This document shows, one piece after another, positions 10,630 to 14,324 of a DNA stretch of 14,324 nucleotides. Position 1 is the first letter of the stretch, and each line of letters starts with the position of its first letter. The DNA is from an uncultured bacterium (GTDB taxonomy: Bacteria > Patescibacteriota > Patescibacteriia > CAIQCM01). The position numbers and the translations under genes were made by a program. The notes beneath the pieces were generated by a model. It made no database searches. It was not told the DNA's origin and saw nothing but the letters and a program-made list of their open reading frames with translations. The stretch is from contig CAIQCM010000132.1 of assembly GCA_903870305.1 (NCBI GenBank), positions 1 to 14,324 of the forward strand, read 5' to 3'.

Positions 10630-13600
10630 ATATTTTCTTCACGCCGATCCAAAGTTTTTTCCCATCAATATCCAATTCGCGCGAGACATCAACTTCGCCG
10701 CGTTCCATGACTACCTCGTCGGCGCGGGCGGAGGCGGCCAAATGTTCTTTTTCGGTCGTTAAGATTGATTTGAATTCAATGTCATCAATATCAAACATTA
10801 GTGTGATCCGGTCGGCGGGAGTGAGCTTGGCTTCTTTTCTGAGGTCGTTTATTTGGCGCATAATTTCGCGCATCATTCCTTCGCGCTTAAGTTCGGCGGT
10901 TATCTCGGTGCGCAGCGCGACAGTCAACCCATTCGCGCTCTTGATTATCCAACCGCCGCGCTCATCAATGCGGTCAATCGATCTCACAAGCTTGACGTTC
11001 AATTCTTCGGCGGCAAGCGGCAGAAGTTCGTCAATATTTTTTAGCGCAGCTTTTTCTATTTCGACCTCGGAAAGCGGCTGACGCAATTTAACTTCGGCCT
11101 CGTCGCGCAGGGCGTGCCCCAGCTCGACGATCTTTCGAATCGTTGCCATCTCGGCGATAAGATCATCGTCGATCTCCTTGTCGTTGAACTTCGGCCAATC
11201 AACAAGATGCACCGACTCCCCTTCACCGGCCAGCTCGGCATACATCGCCTCGGCGACGAACGGCGTCATTGGCGCGAGCAGTTTGGTCACGGTCATGAGC
11301 GCTTCGTAGAGCGGTTCGACCGAAGCGCCGGCGCGGAAGCGGTCGCGCGAGCGGCGCACATACCAAGTGGAAAGTTCATTCACAAACTCCATGACCGCGC
11401 GTCCGGCATCGGTCGGGCGGTAGGCGTCGAGATTTTCGGTAACGTTCTTAACAAGCTGATTCAATCGCGATCGCAACCACTTATCAAGAATATGTTCTGG
11501 ACTGGAAATTGGTTCTTGGTTCTTGGTTGTTATTTGAGACAGTTTCCAAAATTCCATGGTGTTCCAAAGAATGAGGAACACTTTCTTAACAATGCCGTCG
11601 ACGTCATGCTCGTCAAAGCGCTTGTAGTCGCCGGGCTGGTTAACCGTGAACAGATAAAAGCGCACCGCATCGGCACCGAACTTTTCAAACATCTTCCACG
11701 GATCGACAATGTTGCCCTTGGACTTGGACATCTTAAAGCCCTTAGCGTCCAAAATATGGTTCATCGAGATCACATTTTTGTACGGCGGGCGCTTGTAGCC
11801 CAGCAAGGTGTTGACCGCAAGAAGCGTATAGAACCAACCGCGCGTCTGGTCGATGGCTTCGGAAATAAAATCCGCCGGGAATGATAACCCCTTATCGATG
11901 CGCTCTTTGTTTTCGAAAGGATAATGCCACTGCGCGAACGGCATACAGCCCGAATCAAACCACACGTCCATAACATCCTTAACGCGTCGCATTTCGCCTT
12001 TGCATTCGTCGCATTTAATAACGACCTCGTCGATATACGGACGATGCGGATCAAGCTCGCCGCCATCGTTAAATGGCCAGTTAGGCAAGAATACTTCAAC
12101 GGGCTGCGCAAATACGGGATAGCGCCTGTCTTTAAGCTCATTGTCCGGCACGCGACTAAGCGTGCAATCCAAAACATAGAGCGGGTCGCCGTGGCTTACC
12201 ACGAGCACTGTTTCGCCCGCGTGCTTCGCGTTTATCTCGCGGACGAAATCCATCATCCGCTTTCTCAGCTGCGAGAAATTTTCTCCGCCCTCCGGCGCGT
12301 GGGTCCAGCGTTCGGCCGGCGACGGAAAGGCCTTGTAAAATTCATTCGGGCTTTTGCCGTTCATCTCCCCAAACTCGCTTTCTTTTAACCGTTCGTCGGT
12401 TGCAACCGGCAACCCCAAAGCCGCGGCAACGATGCCGGCCGTTTCTTGAGTGCGCACATAGGGCGAGCTATAGATGGCGACGATCTTTTCTTTGCCAAGT
12501 TTTTTTGCCGTGGCCTCGGCCATCTCTTTGCCTTTTTCGGTCAAATGAACTTTGTGACCCTCCGGCCCTGAGGAGATCATTTCGGAAACATTGCTTTCGG
12601 CCTCGCCGTGGCGCATAAGCAGAAGCCGCGCCGGCTTGGCTAAACGCTTTTCTTCGAGGTCGGAAAACGATCCCACCACGGTCTTGTGGCCTTTGTCGCA
12701 TTTCCAAACAGGGAGCGGGGTCGCCCAAAAACGTTCGCGCGAAATGGCCCAGTCCTTGTTGCCTTTAAGCCACTCGCCAAAGCGCCCTTCCTTAAGGTGT
12801 GCCGGCTCCCAATTTATTTCTTCATTGGCTTTGATCATCGTCTCGGCCGTTTCGGATGTTTTAAAAAACCACGACGGCTTGGCGTAATAGATAAGCGGGC
12901 TCTTGCAGCGCCAGCAAAACGGGTAGGTGTGGCGGATGGTTTCTTTCTTGTAAAGTTTTCCGCTCGCGGCAAGGTCTTCAATAATAAGCGGATCGGCTTT
13001 TTTAACAAAGAGGCCCGCCCACGGCTTAACTTCGTCCATGAATTCGCCGGCCGTGTTCACCAAATGCTGCTGCGGCAGTTTGTTGGCAACGCCCAAATTA
13101 AAGTCGTCCACCCCGTACATGGGCGCAATGTGCACAATTCCCGTTCCGTCCTCGGTCGAAACAAAATCCGCCGCCAGAACATGATGCGCCGTCCCGGAAT
13201 ACTTAACAAAGGAATACGGCGCTTCGTATTCAACCCCAACCAGCTCCTTGCCCGAAAGTTCACGGAGCACTTTGTATTCGCCGTCGATGGCCGTAAGCCG
13301 CGCGGTCGCGAGAATAAGATGTTCGCCGCCCGCAAGTTCGATCTCGGAGTATTTGACGTCCTCGCCCACGGCAAGCGCCACATTCGCGGGCAAGGTCCAC
13401 GGCGTGGTCGTCCAAACCAAGAAGCTCGCGCCGCCCAAAAGATCATCCTTTATCTTAAAGCGAACAAAAACCGAAACATCGTCGACGTCTTCGTAACCTT
13501 GAGCCAGTTCATGCGAAGCCAGCGTCGTCCCGCAGCGCGGACAATGCGGCACCACCTTGTAGCCCTCATAAAGCAATTTGCGTCCGTCGATCTCCTTTAC

Positions 13601-14071
13601 TATCCACCAAAGCGATTCAATATAGTTCGGCTCGTAGGTAATGTAGGGGTGCTCCAAGTCGACCCAGTAGCCGGAACGTTTGGTGAATTTGGTCCAAAGA
13701 TCTTTGTACTCCCAAACCGATTCGCGGCACTTGCGGTTGTAGGCGGCCACCCCGTACTCCTCAACCTCGCGCTTCGACTTAAACCCGAGCTTCTTTTCAA
13801 CTTCAATTTCAACCGGCAATCCATGCGTGTCCCAGCCGGCCTTGCGCTCGACGTGGAATCCTTGCATCGTCTTATAGCGCAAGATAACGTCCTTAAAATA
13901 ACGGGCGATGAGGTGATGGATCCCCGGCTTACCGTTAGCCGTCGGCGGTCCTTCAAAAAAGATGAAATTGCCCTCAGGCGAGGGCTTTTGAAGCGATTTG
14001 TTAAAAATATCCTTCTCATCCCACTCCTTCAGTATTTTCTCCTCAAGTTCGGGAAATTTGGGTACTGGCAT
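10628..14071 (-). CDS. ileS: Isoleucyl-tRNA synthetase, type 2, with an inserted histidine-phosphatase domain
   Basis: A class I synthetase that charges tRNA-Ile. Residues 36-60 hold the first signature as ANGKPGIHH, i.e. GIHH (50-53) instead of HIGH. KAGWDTHGLPVE spans 78-89. The CP1 editing domain includes TTTPWTLPAN (221-230) and HIAPMYGVDDF (314-324). KMSKS is at 780-784. The anticodon-binding domain and a type 2 C-terminal region (LKREGMMREIMRQINDLRKEAKL) follow. Cys pairs occur at 177/180, 386/389 and 687/690. Between WKC458DKGH and C687xxC690 sits a complete histidine-phosphatase domain (about 481-645), which explains the length of 1147. ITTKNQEPIS (847-856) is a heptanucleotide-array insertion. 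ATG 14071 is the first start after an in-frame TGA and has no close Shine-Dalgarno. A terminator lies at 10335-10364. Confidence 0.96.
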   Translation of the reverse strand: MPVPKFPELEEKILKEWDEKDIFNKSLQKPSPEGNFIFFEGPPTANGKPGIHHLIARYFKDVILRYKTMQGFHVERKAGWDTHGLPVEIEVEKKLGFKSKREVEEYGVAAYNRKCRESVWEYKDLWTKFTKRSGYWVDLEHPYITYEPNYIESLWWIVKEIDGRKLLYEGYKVVPHCPRCGTTLASHELAQGYEDVDDVSVFVRFKIKDDLLGGASFLVWTTTPWTLPANVALAVGEDVKYSEIELAGGEHLILATARLTAIDGEYKVLRELSGKELVGVEYEAPYSFVKYSGTAHHVLAADFVSTEDGTGIVHIAPMYGVDDFNLGVANKLPQQHLVNTAGEFMDEVKPWAGLFVKKADPLIIEDLAASGKLYKKETIRHTYPFCWRCKSPLIYYAKPSWFFKTSETAETMIKANEEINWEPAHLKEGRFGEWLKGNKDWAISRERFWATPLPVWKCDKGHKTVVGSFSDLEEKRLAKPARLLLMRHGEAESNVSEMISSGPEGHKVHLTEKGKEMAEATAKKLGKEKIVAIYSSPYVRTQETAGIVAAALGLPVATDERLKESEFGEMNGKSPNEFYKAFPSPAERWTHAPEGGENFSQLRKRMMDFVREINAKHAGETVLVVSHGDPLYVLDCTLSRVPDNELKDRRYPVFAQPVEVFLPNWPFNDGGELDPHRPYIDEVVIKCDECKGEMRRVKDVMDVWFDSGCMPFAQWHYPFENKERIDKGLSFPADFISEAIDQTRGWFYTLLAVNTLLGYKRPPYKNVISMNHILDAKGFKMSKSKGNIVDPWKMFEKFGADAVRFYLFTVNQPGDYKRFDEHDVDGIVKKVFLILWNTMEFWKLSQITTKNQEPISSPEHILDKWLRSRLNQLVKNVTENLDAYRPTDAGRAVMEFVNELSTWYVRRSRDRFRAGASVEPLYEALMTVTKLLAPMTPFVAEAMYAELAGEGESVHLVDWPKFNDKEIDDDLIAEMATIRKIVELGHALRDEAEVKLRQPLSEVEIEKAALKNIDELLPLAAEELNVKLVRSIDRIDERGGWIIKSANGLTVALRTEITAELKREGMMREIMRQINDLRKEAKLTPADRITLMFDIDDIEFKSILTTEKEHLAASARADEVVMERGEVDVSRELDIDGKKLWIGVKKI
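11504..11533 (-). repeat. AACCAAG heptanucleotide array inside ileS (copy D)
   Basis: The 30-base block is identical to 6219-6248 in the FemAB-type gene. It lies in the linker between the catalytic core and the anticodon-binding domain and is translated in frame as ITTKNQEPIS. Confidence 0.93.
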
Positions 14072-14079
14072 AGAAAATC

Positions 14080-14108
14080 AAAGTACCTTTTTTTGCTCAT
14101 TTTGGCAA
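14080..14108 (-). promoter_or_regulatory. Candidate ileS promoter
   Basis: On the - strand TTGCCA (complement of 14103-14108) and TACTTT (complement of 14080-14085) are 17 bases apart. The predicted start point is about two bases before ATG 14071, so the message may be leaderless. The -10 match is only moderate. Confidence 0.4.
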
Positions 14109-14126
14109 GAATAAATACAGTCGTTT

Positions 14127-14155
14127 TTGACTGAGCTTGGAAATGATGATTTAAT
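14127..14155 (+). promoter_or_regulatory. Promoter of the partial gene at the right edge
   Basis: TTGACT (14127-14132) and TTTAAT (14150-14155) are separated by 17 bases. The predicted start near 14162 gives a leader of about 50 bases before ATG 14212. It is divergent from the ileS promoter. Confidence 0.6.
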
Positions 14156-14211
14156 GCATCTCGCCCTTTTAAACGACCAATAAAGTTGAACATGGAATTG
14201 GAGGCATCACG

Positions 14212-14324
14212 ATGTACATTCCAACACTGCTTGCCCGTCTCGTAGGAGAAAATTTTTTCCAAAATCAACTACGAGAGGTCGAGGAAGATCACGCTTCAAC
14301 CGTGGCCAGGATCCACGCTGCGAC
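14212..14324 (+). CDS. Partial CDS, unrecognised, cut by the window edge
   Basis: ATG 14212 is preceded by GGAGG (14200-14204) seven bases upstream and by a good promoter. The frame is open to the window end: MYIPTLLARLVGENFFQNQL, then REVEEDHASTVARIHAA, 37 codons visible. The start is amphipathic and the rest acidic and helical. It is too short to name a family. It is divergently transcribed from ileS. Confidence 0.65.
   Translation, partial: MYIPTLLARLVGENFFQNQLREVEEDHASTVARIHAA

Noticed and set aside
12686..14134. A 482-codon + strand ORF antisense to ileS
   Set aside because: It is a long shadow of a G+C-rich, biased coding frame. The opposite strand is an unmistakable synthetase and this translation has no recognisable domain.
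14029..14268. A 79-codon - strand ORF overlapping the ileS start
   Set aside because: It crosses both divergent promoters and is out of frame with ileS; no supporting ribosome-binding site or protein-like sequence.

Overview
The window (about 55% G+C by eye) looks like a chromosomal fragment of a Patescibacteria / Candidate Phyla Radiation bacterium, most likely a parcubacterium. This is an inference from gene content: a DUF4012 protein next to a family 4 glycosyltransferase, a FemAB-type peptidoglycan bridge transferase, a type 2 (IleS2-like) isoleucyl-tRNA synthetase, a tRNA-Arg without encoded CCA, and many tiny repeats placed inside essential genes. No rRNA, CRISPR array, transposase or phage structural gene is visible.

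Left block (1-5700, + strand): a GT4 glycosyltransferase, a large membrane-anchored DUF4012 protein and a single-pass exported protein of repeated beta-sandwich (DUF11-like) modules. This reads as a cell-surface or exopolysaccharide cluster. It ends at a bidirectional terminator (5665-5703) shared with the converging block.

Second block (5704-7378, - strand): ruvA (Holliday-junction branch migration), then a FemAB-type transferase, then tRNA-Arg(CCG). The transferase stop codon lies inside the tRNA gene.

Middle block (7380-9125, - strand): three unrecognised small proteins (about 47, 89 and 117 residues), two or three with clear ribosome-binding sites, separated by many hairpins and terminators. 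A tRNA-like element with an encoded CCA but no acceptable anticodon loop lies among them. Upstream is a lipoprotein-like membrane protein with a pentapeptide-repeat domain (9126-9977).

Next (9978-10627), a near-consensus promoter (TTGACA-17-TATAGT) and a strong terminator bracket about 170 nt of structured RNA with no credible ORF, a candidate small RNA or attenuator leader. Terminator and MITE-like repeats follow.

Right block: ileS (- strand, 1147 residues) carries a complete histidine-phosphatase domain inside its zinc-knuckle region and a swapped GIHH signature in place of HIGH. A divergent partial + strand gene begins at 14212 and runs off the window.

The most unusual feature is a set of heptanucleotide tandem arrays with different unit sequences. 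Families that are stop-free in every reading frame occur inside three coding genes. Families that contain stops occur only between genes, starting at or next to stop codons.
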